A stretch of 64,000 nt of DNA from Clostridia bacterium. Lineage in GTDB: Bacteria > Bacillota > Clostridia > UBA1381. Below are positions 26,966 to 35,752 of this stretch, in pieces; position 1 is the first letter of the stretch; every line of letters begins with the position of its first letter. The notes under the pieces are model-generated. The model had not been told where the DNA came from. It saw only the letters and a list, made by a program, of their open reading frames with translations, and did not search any database. The stretch covers positions 92,191-156,190 of the forward strand of contig JAGBHE010000095.1 in NCBI GenBank assembly GCA_017935675.1, read 5' to 3'. The translations under genes were made by a program, and so were the position numbers.

Positions 26966-29002
26966 TTAATCCAATAGCTCTGATAACTCAAGCAAAGCCC
27001 GAAGAACCATTCCGGTTCCGTGGTCGTCATTTTTTATTGTTTCAAGCCGGGCATAATAATTCGGGTCATCCTTGCTGCCGGAGCCTCTGCAAACGCCGAC
27101 AACATCGCCATGCTCGTCAACCGAATGTTCAAGAAGTCCGCAAACGGCCCTTTCAACTACAGGCAAATACTTTGCCTTTTCAAGTATTCCGGAGCGTATT
27201 CCTCTTGAAATCGCTATTGAAAAAATCGCCGTACAGGAGGTTTCCGGGTATGACGCCGGCATATTCAGCACCTGATGCCACAAGCCTGTTTCTCCCTGCA
27301 GCCGGGCAAGACCGCAAACAGCCTTTGAATATATTTGAATAAGCTTCTCCCTGCCGTCAAAATCATGCGGAAGATGCTCTATGACATCAATAAACGTCAG
27401 ATATACCCATCCGTTTCCGCGACCCCACGGCACAAGGTTGGGGCGGTTTTTATCAGGATAAAATATATGAGAAAATATGTTCTCACTTTCGATATAAAGT
27501 CTTTGCGTATACATCAGCAACTGTTTTACCGCCTCGCGGTAATATTTTTCACTGCCCGTAAGGTTTCCCATTCTGACAAGAAACGGGCAGCTCATATATG
27601 TATCGTCCGCCCACATGGTATCAATCCTGTAAAAGCAGCCGTCCTCCATTCTCGGAATGTTAGTGTAAATGCTTTTCATCAGACTTTCAAGCACGCCCAT
27701 AATCTTTTTCTTTTCAGCTGCATCTGTTTCTCTTAAATAAAGCTCGCACAAGTTTGTTCCGATTGTGCCTATTGAATCAAGATCGCCTTTTCTTACACTG
27801 CGCTTGAGGAATGGAACGTCTCCGAAAACTCCCGCGTCATACTGCATATATTCATAATATTCATACAGAATATGCATACTGTCACGAAAATAATCCCCGT
27901 ATTCCGACTTATATTCCGAGCAATATAACAGCCCAAGCTCTCCAACCATAATCGCATAAAACCATTGTCCGAAAAAGCTTGTATCAAGATACGGTCTCAG
28001 ATATGAAATGCCGTCCGAAAAACACCAGAATGTCACTTTGCCATCAGCATTTTTGTAAGGCTCCTTAAATTGTACCTTCGGGCAATCCGCTCCGTTAAAC
28101 GAGCCGAGCAGCAGCCATGTACAGCCGTTTTCCCTGTTGCTTTTGAAATCGGGGCAGGATAAGATATCATTCGACAGGCATTCAAATCCCCAGCCGCCAT
28201 CTGTTCTTTCGCATATTATTTTTATTGTATCGCCTTTTTTCAGGCTGTAATTTTCTGTTTTTTGATCATTTATATATACTGTGCAGCTGCTGTGCGGTAT
28301 AATTCTGAGAACTCCGTCACAGCAGGCAGCGGAATACGCCAGGGCATATCGTCCGCTTTCGCATCCGTAAATTTTTTCAAAATCAATTATTTTGCCCGGA
28401 ACAGACGGCTTCGGGAACGAAACTCCGCAGTCTGTATAATCCCTGCTTTCATCTGCCTCTATAAGCTCAGAAATACAAAATCCCTGTTCCCCGCTGTATT
28501 CCTCTGCCGGGATCGTATCCCTGACCCAAAGGAGATAATCACATGTCCAATACTCCGGCCAATAAACATGGGCGCAATTATAATAAAGTTCAAATACATC
28601 ATCTGCGCATACACATTTAAATACAACCGAATTATCACCCTCATTCAAGTGAATATGAAATATCTCACCGTCCTGACAGGTTTTAAAGCAGCCTTTTCCG
28701 TCAACGGTGTAAGCTTCGCCATTGACTGTAAAAGAAACGGCTCCTCTTACAGTAAGTGCCGCTTTTGAAGCATGCTGACACATAAGATTAACCGAAACAT
28801 AAGCATAATCTCCGTTTTTAGCTTCCGTATAAAACTTTGCCAAATCAATATGTACTCCCCGCCGAAGTCTTTTAGAAACAAAATCCGGCTTGATATACGG
28901 ACGCATAACAACAGATGACCGCGGACGTGTTTCCAGCATGCGATCGGCTATAAATGTTATTTTTTTAATACACTCACTTTTATTCATTATAAACTCATTC
29001 AT
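26966..29002 (-). CDS. GH105-like unsaturated glycuronyl hydrolase with extra N-terminal domain
   Basis: The C-terminal 350 residues match the six-hairpin (alpha/alpha)6 barrel of GH105/GH88 enzymes, which use a vinyl-ether hydration mechanism to remove unsaturated uronic acid left by lyases. Visible are MWADDTYMSCPFL with the catalytic-type Asp, WGRGNGWVYLTF and the C-terminal DDHGTGMVLRALLEL. There is no signal peptide, so it is cytoplasmic. About 330 N-terminal residues are beta-rich and not recognised, making it almost twice the usual 370 residues. The start is uncertain: AAAGGA directly abuts ATG 29002, and an ATG 15 bases later is possible. Last gene of the locus, 46 bases after the BNR_4 gene. 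Exact family (105 or 88) and sugar need a profile search. Confidence 0.75.
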   Translation of the reverse strand: MNEFIMNKSECIKKITFIADRMLETRPRSSVVMRPYIKPDFVSKRLRRGVHIDLAKFYTEAKNGDYAYVSVNLMCQHASKAALTVRGAVSFTVNGEAYTVDGKGCFKTCQDGEIFHIHLNEGDNSVVFKCVCADDVFELYYNCAHVYWPEYWTCDYLLWVRDTIPAEEYSGEQGFCISELIEADESRDYTDCGVSFPKPSVPGKIIDFEKIYGCESGRYALAYSAACCDGVLRIIPHSSCTVYINDQKTENYSLKKGDTIKIICERTDGGWGFECLSNDILSCPDFKSNRENGCTWLLLGSFNGADCPKVQFKEPYKNADGKVTFWCFSDGISYLRPYLDTSFFGQWFYAIMVGELGLLYCSEYKSEYGDYFRDSMHILYEYYEYMQYDAGVFGDVPFLKRSVRKGDLDSIGTIGTNLCELYLRETDAAEKKKIMGVLESLMKSIYTNIPRMEDGCFYRIDTMWADDTYMSCPFLVRMGNLTGSEKYYREAVKQLLMYTQRLYIESENIFSHIFYPDKNRPNLVPWGRGNGWVYLTFIDVIEHLPHDFDGREKLIQIYSKAVCGLARLQGETGLWHQVLNMPASYPETSCTAIFSIAISRGIRSGILEKAKYLPVVERAVCGLLEHSVDEHGDVVGVCRGSGSKDDPNYYARLETIKNDDHGTGMVLRALLELSELLD

Positions 29003-29048
29003 TCCTTTATTGGTTTTTTAGCATGAAGAGATAATCTTCCGGTAAATC

Positions 29049-30350
29049 CTAATCATCGTATTCCACAAGCATTACCGCATCACAATGCCAGCCTCCGGTA
29101 TGGGCGGAATAGCTTCCCTCATGCCAATATACCGGCAAATTGTCCTGTGCATATATAGGTACTGTCGGTCTCCATATTTTTATATTTTCGCTCTTTGAAA
29201 TTTTTCTTATAGTCTGTTCCAATTTATAGCTTTTGCCGCAGTCGTGGGATACATAGCTCTCAAGATACCAAAATTCTCCGTCAGCGCGGGAAAGGTATAT
29301 GCGGTTTGTGTCAATTACTCCGCCGTCCGCAGGATTAAAGCCTGCCTCGCCGGCACCGTAGTAAAACGCCATGCCGCCAACATATGTCTGTGAACCGTCT
29401 GTCTGGTTCGGTGCAAGGAAGTCACCCGCCTTTGCAACAGGCTCTGACAATACCCACTTTCCACCGCCGTACTCTGCGGCGTAATATACAATTGAGTCTG
29501 CATTATCAAGCGTAAAAGCTGCCAAGCCTATTCTGTAAGGCATTACGGGAGATACGGCAAGCAGCCTCACGGTTGTTCCCTCAGGCGATTCATAAACAGT
29601 CTCAAGTTTTTCAAGTTCAATTTCCGATTTCCCCTTGCCGAACAGATTTACCTCTGTTCTTTTTCCGTCACATGTCAGAAGCCAGCCATCAGCGTCAAAC
29701 ACACCGCTCCTTACGGTATGGTCCTTTGAAATGCGCGGATGTCCGTAAAGCGCAAAAAACCACTGTTCACCTGTTCCGCTTGCTGTCGGTATCAGCTGCT
29801 TTCTGACGTCAAAATAAAACAGTCCTCCGGCATCTGATTTTAAAAAGGTTGTCGGCTCACTCCATGTAGCGCCCTCGTCCTTTGAGAACCTGAACTCCCA
29901 CGTTACCGATTTAACACGTGCAAACATCCAGATTTCGTGTCTTTTCGTATTTTCAAACACCTGAGCATATGTAACATTATTTTCATATGTAAGAACATGC
30001 TCTTTTCCGAAGGATGTAATATCATAAGGCTTTTCGGTAATTCTGTAGCTAAGCGTATGAGTCTGAGCGTGACCCGTATATGTTACCATAATCCTTCCGT
30101 TTTCTAATATACAAAGTGACGGTGCGTTATGCTCATCGGCATATGTGCAGTTCATTCTGCAAACACGCACATCATGGCTCAGCGCTCTGCTGCATTTTGC
30201 GTCAAGCTCCTTGACATGTATCTCACCCATGTCTGTAACATATGCTATATAAGTCAAGCCGTTTGCTCCGACAACAGCCTTTTCATTTATCCACCAGTCT
30301 GTATTTGCTCTTTTTATTCTTACTTCTTTTGCCCTATCCGTTAAAATCAT
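29049..30350 (-). CDS. BNR_4 repeat propeller protein, possible polysaccharide lyase
   Basis: A 433-residue protein without signal peptide. Repeated WW/Asp-box-like strands, the segment ADEHNAPSLCILENGRIMVTY broken here as DEHNAPSL and NGRIMVTYTGH, WMFAR, RFSKDEGATWSEP, FYFDVRKQLIP and the late DCGKSYKLE fit the BNR_4 (PF15892) seven-bladed propeller, a fold used by ulvan-type lyases PL24/PL25 and related exo-acting enzymes. DEHNAP corresponds to the site of their catalytic histidine. Start 30350 is set by AGAAGGAG 10 bases upstream; an ATG 33 bases further out is unlikely. With the GH105-like neighbour it suggests uronic-acid-containing oligomers. Lyase activity is inference. Confidence 0.7.
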   Translation of the reverse strand: MILTDRAKEVRIKRANTDWWINEKAVVGANGLTYIAYVTDMGEIHVKELDAKCSRALSHDVRVCRMNCTYADEHNAPSLCILENGRIMVTYTGHAQTHTLSYRITEKPYDITSFGKEHVLTYENNVTYAQVFENTKRHEIWMFARVKSVTWEFRFSKDEGATWSEPTTFLKSDAGGLFYFDVRKQLIPTASGTGEQWFFALYGHPRISKDHTVRSGVFDADGWLLTCDGKRTEVNLFGKGKSEIELEKLETVYESPEGTTVRLLAVSPVMPYRIGLAAFTLDNADSIVYYAAEYGGGKWVLSEPVAKAGDFLAPNQTDGSQTYVGGMAFYYGAGEAGFNPADGGVIDTNRIYLSRADGEFWYLESYVSHDCGKSYKLEQTIRKISKSENIKIWRPTVPIYAQDNLPVYWHEGSYSAHTGGWHCDAVMLVEYDD

Positions 30351-30379
30351 TATATATTTACTCCTTCTGTGCCGATTTC

Positions 30380-31923
30380 TCAATTATTTTTCTTGTTAAA
30401 GCTCTCCCTGTAGGAGGCAGGAGTCATTTTTACCTTTTCGGCAAATTTTACACAAAAGTAATTCGGGTCATTAAATCCAACCTCATGTGCTATTTCATAT
30501 ATTTTACCGGTACTGCTTTTCAGCAGTTCCTTTGCCGCCTCAACGCGTATATCAAGCAGATATGCATTGAAGCTCATCCCTATACGCTCCTTAAACATTT
30601 TACCAAGATAAGCATTGTTTATATAATAATTATCTGCAATCTTTTGCAGCTTAAGATCCTCATCCATATAGTGTTCTTTGAGATAATCTACAACCTCGCC
30701 GACAACACCGAGAGAATTTTTTGTCTTCAGTTCACCGAGAAACTTATTCAAATCAACAGCATTTTCCTTTAAAAACGAGGATACTATGCTGAAATTTACG
30801 AACTCGGAATTTTTAAGCATGGAATACCTGTAAAAAAACTTTACAACATCACCGCCCATGCCGCTTGCTTTATTGCCTATATCAAAAATTATGTTGTAGA
30901 TATAAACAAACACCATGTTTGGATTTACGCATTCCTGCTTTATCCGGCTGCAGAATTCATCCACAGCCTCCAAAATATCCTCAGCATCGGAATTTTTTAT
31001 TTTATCCGATATATTTATATAAAACGAATCGTCAGAAAGCTTCTCGGAAAAAGAAATATCTCTGACAGAATCATATATAAAAACATGCTTTTCCGACTCA
31101 TAAAAAGCCGCGGCTTCCGTTTTTAAAGCAGTGTCCCGTGAGCTTTTGACAGATTTTATACTGTCAACCTCTTCTCCGACAAGAATTACATAATTATTAT
31201 CAATAGCATTCTTGATTTGGTTTTCTATATTCATGCAATATCTTTTGATATTGTTACCGTAAATAAGGGAACCGATAATAAGCTCAATAAACCCATTATC
31301 GTTTTTTGAGACATAAACAGAATTGTTTTCACCGACAAAATTATTAAGCATTTCGAATACTTTTTCAACAGCTTCGGAATAATGGGCTTTAGAACCCGAA
31401 ACAACGATTTCTTCATTAAAAATCCGTATAGCACATACCTCAGCCCTGCATCGTTTTCAAAGGATTTATCATTGAACTCATTTTCAATATCGCCTGAAAG
31501 CAGCTTCTGTATATGCTTGTCACGCTGATGCTTAACGTATTTATTTTCGTCATGTATTTCATTCTTAACACGCTGAAGAAGTCCAATCAATTCATCCTCG
31601 TCTACAGGCTTAAGCAAATATCCGTTTGCCTGATAATCCAGTGCTTTTTTTGCGTATTCAAATTCTGCATATCCGCTCATTATTATAAACTTAACACGGG
31701 GATCTATCTTTCTTATTTCTTCTATCAACTCAAGTCCCGACATTCCCGGCATTCTTATATCACTGATAATTAAATCCACGTGATTTTGCTCGGTGAAGCT
31801 TACAGCGTCTGCCGCACACCTTAATGCAGCCGCAATTTCAAATCCGTACTGTTCCCATTCTATCAGGTATTTCATGCCTTCGACTATACTTTTTTTGTCG
31901 TCAATCAATACAACCTTAAGCAT
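30380..31923 (-). pseudogene. YesN-like response regulator (receiver + AraC-type HTH), split by a frameshift
   Basis: Two overlapping frames together give one 514-residue regulator. The first frame from 31923 holds the receiver domain (IDDKKS, phosphoacceptor Asp55 in IISDIRMPG, Lys in GYLLKPVDEDEL), then turns to nonsense after about SFENDAGLRY and stops at 31231. The second frame, open from 31456, resumes with AIRIFNEEIVVSG and SEAVEKVFEMLNNF and carries the AraC HTH pair (LQKIADNYYINNAYLGKMF; IYEIAHEVGFNDPNYFCVKF). One base missing between about 31420 and 31456 explains it: adding one base makes the span 1545 bases, exactly 515 codons. It follows the YesM-like kinase by 26 bases and would activate the locus. 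Recent mutation, population variation or sequence error are all possible. Confidence 0.8.
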
Positions 31924-31949
31924 AAAGCTCTTCTCTCCTTTGAAACAGT

Positions 31950-33686
31950 TTACTGATACTTAACAGGCAACGTAAGCCTTATCTGTGTTTTTTCATAAGC
32001 AGCACTTGAAACGTGCAGCGTAAATTCGTTATCAAAATAAAGCTTCAGCCTGGTAATTACATTTTTAATTCCGACGCCGGTATTTTCCGGATAATTATCA
32101 ACGGAGCCGGAATTTATCGCCTCAAGCAATGCTTTATCAAATCCCTCACCGTTATCACATATCTCAATGCACAGCCTGTCTCCGGATGCATGAGCGTTTA
32201 ATGAAAACATTTTATTTTTACTTATGCTCTCCAAACCATGCAGGAAAGCATTTTCAACAAAAATCTGAACAGACATTTTCGGAAGAAGGCACTGCTTTGC
32301 CTCATCGTCCACAGATATATTAACAGTTACCTCGTCGTCCATACTGTATGACTGCACGTCAATAAAAGCATTAACAAAAACCATCTCTTCTTCAAGCGTT
32401 ATCATATCCTCCTTCCAGGATATCAAACGCCTGAACATTTTTGAGATATTCTTAAGAATCCCTGCTAATTCCCTGTCGCGTTTCCTTAAAGCATTCATTC
32501 TCATGACTTCAAAAATATTAAACATAAAATGCGGATTTACCTGTCCCTGAAGTGCGCTGAGCTTCGCTTTGTAATGTGCTTTTTCAATTTCAGTATTTTT
32601 AATTCTTTCCTTGTAAACCTCGTTTATGAGAGAATTGATTTTAACAATTGCATCATTGATTCCCCGCGCAAGAGTTCCTATCTCATCCTTCCCCATATCC
32701 TTATCATCCACGGTTTCAAAAATCCCCTGCTGAATTTTAAGCGCACATTCCGTAAGCCTGTTCAGCTTCGTAGTCTGCGAATTGGTAATCATTACAATTA
32801 CAATAGATGAAAGAAAAAGAATAAAGAATATAATCACAATAAACGTTATTGTTTCAGCTGCAAACATGCCGGGAGCGTTTTTCGGGTTATAAACCGCCGC
32901 CACCTTATATCCTGACGGGAAATCAAGCTCCCGGAAAATAATATTGTTATCATTTGTGTTCAGCTCGTCACCTATATTATATTCATATTCCGGCAATGAG
33001 GAATCATATTTTCTTAAAGCTATTACATTACTGCCGCCTACAAGATATATATTGCATTTTTCCGAATACATATAAAGCGCCCGGGAAATATCAGCAAGTG
33101 ATAAATCCAGCTTCAGTATATTAGATTCATCGTCATGCTTTTTCTTGTTCATTTTCCTGAGTATGGAAATCTGATAGCGGTTAATGCTGTCATCATAATA
33201 TGCAAGCATATTAGCATTTTTATCTGCAGAAAGAAAATCTCCAAGCCATTTTTCGCCTTTAACATCAGACATCTTTTTCAGCACGGTACTCCGGTACAGA
33301 TATTCATTGCTGCTGTAAATCTCTATTCTTTCGAGAGTGTCTGCGATTATGTAAGACAGAATTCTGCTGTCAAGCGCACCTGCAGAACGAATCTGACTTT
33401 TTCCGTCGCCCTCGTAAAGCGATAAATTATCATATATATCATCATCTGAGTAAATTAAATCACTTACGAGCAATGCTCTGTCGATAATTGCCTGGACTGA
33501 GCCTTTTGCATGCAATACAGAGTTCTCCACTTCCTCGGCATTAAGAGCATTGACCTTGCTTCTTGTGATAAAGTAATAAAATATGCTGACTACTATCATA
33601 GGAATAATAACGCACATAATATATATCACAATCATTTTTCCGGAAAAAGACATATCTCTGAAAAAATCTCTTTTTTCATTCTTCAT
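31950..33686 (-). CDS. YesM-like sensor histidine kinase (His_kinase family)
   Basis: Membrane sensor of sugar-locus type. From the start at 33686, TM1 is about residues 16-40, an extracytoplasmic dCache-like sensor of about 240 residues follows, TM2 is about 279-301, HAMP next, then the His_kinase motif LQGQVNPHFMFNIFEV with phosphoacceptor His386 and HATPase motifs VENAFLHGLE and CDNGEGF, GVGIKNVITRL. An upstream ATG at 33707 is possible; ACGGGTG before 33686 decides. Pairs with the AraC-type regulator downstream and the ABC importer upstream, as in other Firmicute plant-polysaccharide loci. Confidence 0.9.
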   Translation of the reverse strand: MKNEKRDFFRDMSFSGKMIVIYIMCVIIPMIVVSIFYYFITRSKVNALNAEEVENSVLHAKGSVQAIIDRALLVSDLIYSDDDIYDNLSLYEGDGKSQIRSAGALDSRILSYIIADTLERIEIYSSNEYLYRSTVLKKMSDVKGEKWLGDFLSADKNANMLAYYDDSINRYQISILRKMNKKKHDDESNILKLDLSLADISRALYMYSEKCNIYLVGGSNVIALRKYDSSLPEYEYNIGDELNTNDNNIIFRELDFPSGYKVAAVYNPKNAPGMFAAETITFIVIIFFILFLSSIVIVMITNSQTTKLNRLTECALKIQQGIFETVDDKDMGKDEIGTLARGINDAIVKINSLINEVYKERIKNTEIEKAHYKAKLSALQGQVNPHFMFNIFEVMRMNALRKRDRELAGILKNISKMFRRLISWKEDMITLEEEMVFVNAFIDVQSYSMDDEVTVNISVDDEAKQCLLPKMSVQIFVENAFLHGLESISKNKMFSLNAHASGDRLCIEICDNGEGFDKALLEAINSGSVDNYPENTGVGIKNVITRLKLYFDNEFTLHVSSAAYEKTQIRLTLPVKYQ

Positions 33687-33772
33687 TTTTTTCACCCGTT
33701 CCAGCATCAGCGCATAAAATATATAAACCTACCGGCTCATGCTATCAGTATAACACAAAATTTCAAAAAAGT

Positions 33773-34693
33773 CTACCCTTTTATTGAGCCAATCATAACA
33801 CCTTTTACAAAATATTTCTGAACAAAGGGATAAATACACCATAACGGGATGCAGGAAACCATAATAGACGAATACTTTATAACCTCAGACAGCGCATCCA
33901 TTTTAACTCCCTCATTGCTTGCCGCGCTTGCTCCGTCAGCCGCATTCATGCTGTTTGCAAACAGTATCTCCTTTATTACAAGCTGCAGCGGGAATTTCGA
34001 TTTGTCGTTCAAATACAAATATGCTTTGAACCATGCATTCCAGTTTGCAACGATAAAATAAAGCGCTATAACCGCAAGAATCGATTTTGAAAGCGGGATA
34101 ACTATTTTTATAAAAAATTTCGTATTTCCGCAGCCGTCAATTCTGGCAGCGTCGAGCAAATCGTCCGGAATGTTCGACTGGAAAAATGTTCTTGTAATGA
34201 TTATGTTGTAGGTATTTACAAGACCGGGCAGAATAAGCGAAAGTCTGTTGTCTATAAGACCAAGATCGCGTATAAGCAAATAGCTCGGTATAAGTCCGCC
34301 CGAAAAAAGCATGGTAAATGTAAATAGCATCATAAATCCGTTTCTGCCGACAAAATCCTTCCGCGATAACGGATATGCCGCCAAAATTGTAGTTATTACG
34401 CCTAAAAAGCTTGTTGCGCCTGTATATAATATGGCGTTCAGATATCCGTTGAGTATTTTTGAATCCTTTAAAACCGCCTTGTATCCTGCAAGACTGAAGC
34501 CCTCCGGGAATATAAATACCCGTCCCTGCATAACGGCATTGGGGTCGGAAACAGACGATGAAATAACATTTAACATAGGCAGAACAACCAAAAGCAGTAC
34601 TGCAAACATCATTACGTCTACAAATAAGAAAAACACCTTGTCATCTGCTGACAGTTTATTGAATCCTTTTCTGCCAAAAACTATCTTCTTCAT
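33773..34693 (-). CDS. Carbohydrate ABC importer permease (LplC/YtcP type)
   Basis: Second membrane component of an oligosaccharide importer. The 306-residue protein has six predicted helices and the EAA-like loop DAARIDGCGNTKFFIKIVIPLSKS, which contacts the ATPase. The start at 34693 is supported by GGGGAGGAC; 48 codons of upstream open frame overlap the preceding permease gene and do not look like protein. No ATPase gene is in the locus, so a shared MsmX-type ATPase elsewhere is likely (inference). Confidence 0.92.
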   Translation of the reverse strand: MKKIVFGRKGFNKLSADDKVFFLFVDVMMFAVLLLVVLPMLNVISSSVSDPNAVMQGRVFIFPEGFSLAGYKAVLKDSKILNGYLNAILYTGATSFLGVITTILAAYPLSRKDFVGRNGFMMLFTFTMLFSGGLIPSYLLIRDLGLIDNRLSLILPGLVNTYNIIITRTFFQSNIPDDLLDAARIDGCGNTKFFIKIVIPLSKSILAVIALYFIVANWNAWFKAYLYLNDKSKFPLQLVIKEILFANSMNAADGASAASNEGVKMDALSEVIKYSSIMVSCIPLWCIYPFVQKYFVKGVMIGSIKG

Positions 34694-34706
34694 CTTCGTC
34701 CTCCCC

Positions 34707-35660
34707 TTACCATAAACTGCTGTCGGTAACCTTCTTGGAAAGCTGATTGACAAAAGCCATAAAAACAAGATTGATAACCGAATCAAAAAGACTGATTGCC
34801 GTACCGTACGAATAATCCGTTCCGGTCTGCAGAGCAACCTTATATGAATATGTGCTTATTATTTCACTTGCAGAAAGATTAAGCGGATTCTGCATTAAAA
34901 GGACTTTTTCGTAGCCAAGACTCATCATACTGCCGACACTCAGAATAAACAGTATAACAAACGTCGGCATGATAGACGGGAAATCAATATGTATGAGCTG
35001 TTTAAACCTGCTTGCGCCCTCAATCGACGCGGCTTCATAAAGCTCCTGGTCCACACTCGACAGCGCGGCAAGATATATAACCGAATTCCAGCCAAGGTTC
35101 TGCCATATACCGGACCATACATAAATATGGGCAAAATACTGAGGCTTTGACCATATATCCACCGCCTCAATCCCGAATAAATTGCATATATTGCCGTACA
35201 AGCCTATTCTTGAATTTAAAAGCTGAGACAAAATACCGACCATAATTACCGTTGAAATAAAATACGGCATATAAGTTATCATCTGAACGGTCTTTTTGTA
35301 ATACTTATTTCTTACAACATTTAAAAGCATTGCAAAAAAAACAGTTACAACAGCTTTAACAAGTATATAATAAACAGATATTTTCAGAGTATTAAAGAAC
35401 ACCTGGACAAACTTTGGGGTATTAAACATCTTACTGAACTGATCCAATCCAACCCATTGGCTGCCCCAAATTCCTCCCGATGCAGAATATCTCTTAAAAG
35501 CAATTTGTAAGCCGAACATAGGGTAATAAGCGAATACCAAAAGCAGAATCAAAGGAATCAATATCATTATATACAAATCCCAATTCGGCGCAATTCTTTT
35601 TAAAGTTCTGCTTTTGCGGCTTTTCATGCTCAAAGAATATTCTGCGTTTTTTTGTTTCAT
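34707..35660 (-). CDS. Carbohydrate ABC importer permease (LplB/YteP type)
   Basis: First membrane component of the same importer: a basic N-terminus (KSRKSRTLKRIAPNWDLYIM), six helices, and the EAA loop YEAASIEGASRFKQLIHIDFPSIMP. AAGGAG sits 8 bases before ATG 35660, which decides between two nearby ATGs. It follows the solute-binding lipoprotein after an 86-base gap containing a terminator-like hairpin, and ends 14 bases before the second permease's start. Confidence 0.93.
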   Translation of the reverse strand: MKQKNAEYSLSMKSRKSRTLKRIAPNWDLYIMILIPLILLLVFAYYPMFGLQIAFKRYSASGGIWGSQWVGLDQFSKMFNTPKFVQVFFNTLKISVYYILVKAVVTVFFAMLLNVVRNKYYKKTVQMITYMPYFISTVIMVGILSQLLNSRIGLYGNICNLFGIEAVDIWSKPQYFAHIYVWSGIWQNLGWNSVIYLAALSSVDQELYEAASIEGASRFKQLIHIDFPSIMPTFVILFILSVGSMMSLGYEKVLLMQNPLNLSASEIISTYSYKVALQTGTDYSYGTAISLFDSVINLVFMAFVNQLSKKVTDSSLW

Positions 35661-35694
35661 TATCATCTCTCCTTCCGGATGCCTTTGACGATTA

Positions 35695-35731
35695 AAAACT
35701 GCTGTTACAGGAATTTAACTTCCTGTAACAG
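35695..35731 (-). terminator. Intercistronic terminator-like hairpin after the solute-binding protein gene
   Basis: CTGTTACAGGAA and TTCCTGTAACAG (arms 35720-35731 and 35702-35713) pair perfectly over 12 bp with a 6-base loop, followed on the minus strand by CAGTTTTTAAT. It would let most transcripts end after the binding-protein gene and fewer continue into the permeases, giving the usual excess of binding protein. Confidence 0.7.
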
Positions 35732-35752
35732 CCTGTTTTTAAATGCAGATTA

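Noticed and set aside
28262..28768. 168-codon plus-strand open frame inside the GH105-like gene
   Set aside because: Shadow of a real gene: odd composition, no ribosome site, isolated direction.
33773..34837. 48 extra N-terminal residues on the second permease
   Set aside because: They overlap the first permease gene and are Arg/Pro-rich; GGGGAGGAC before ATG 34693 marks the true start.
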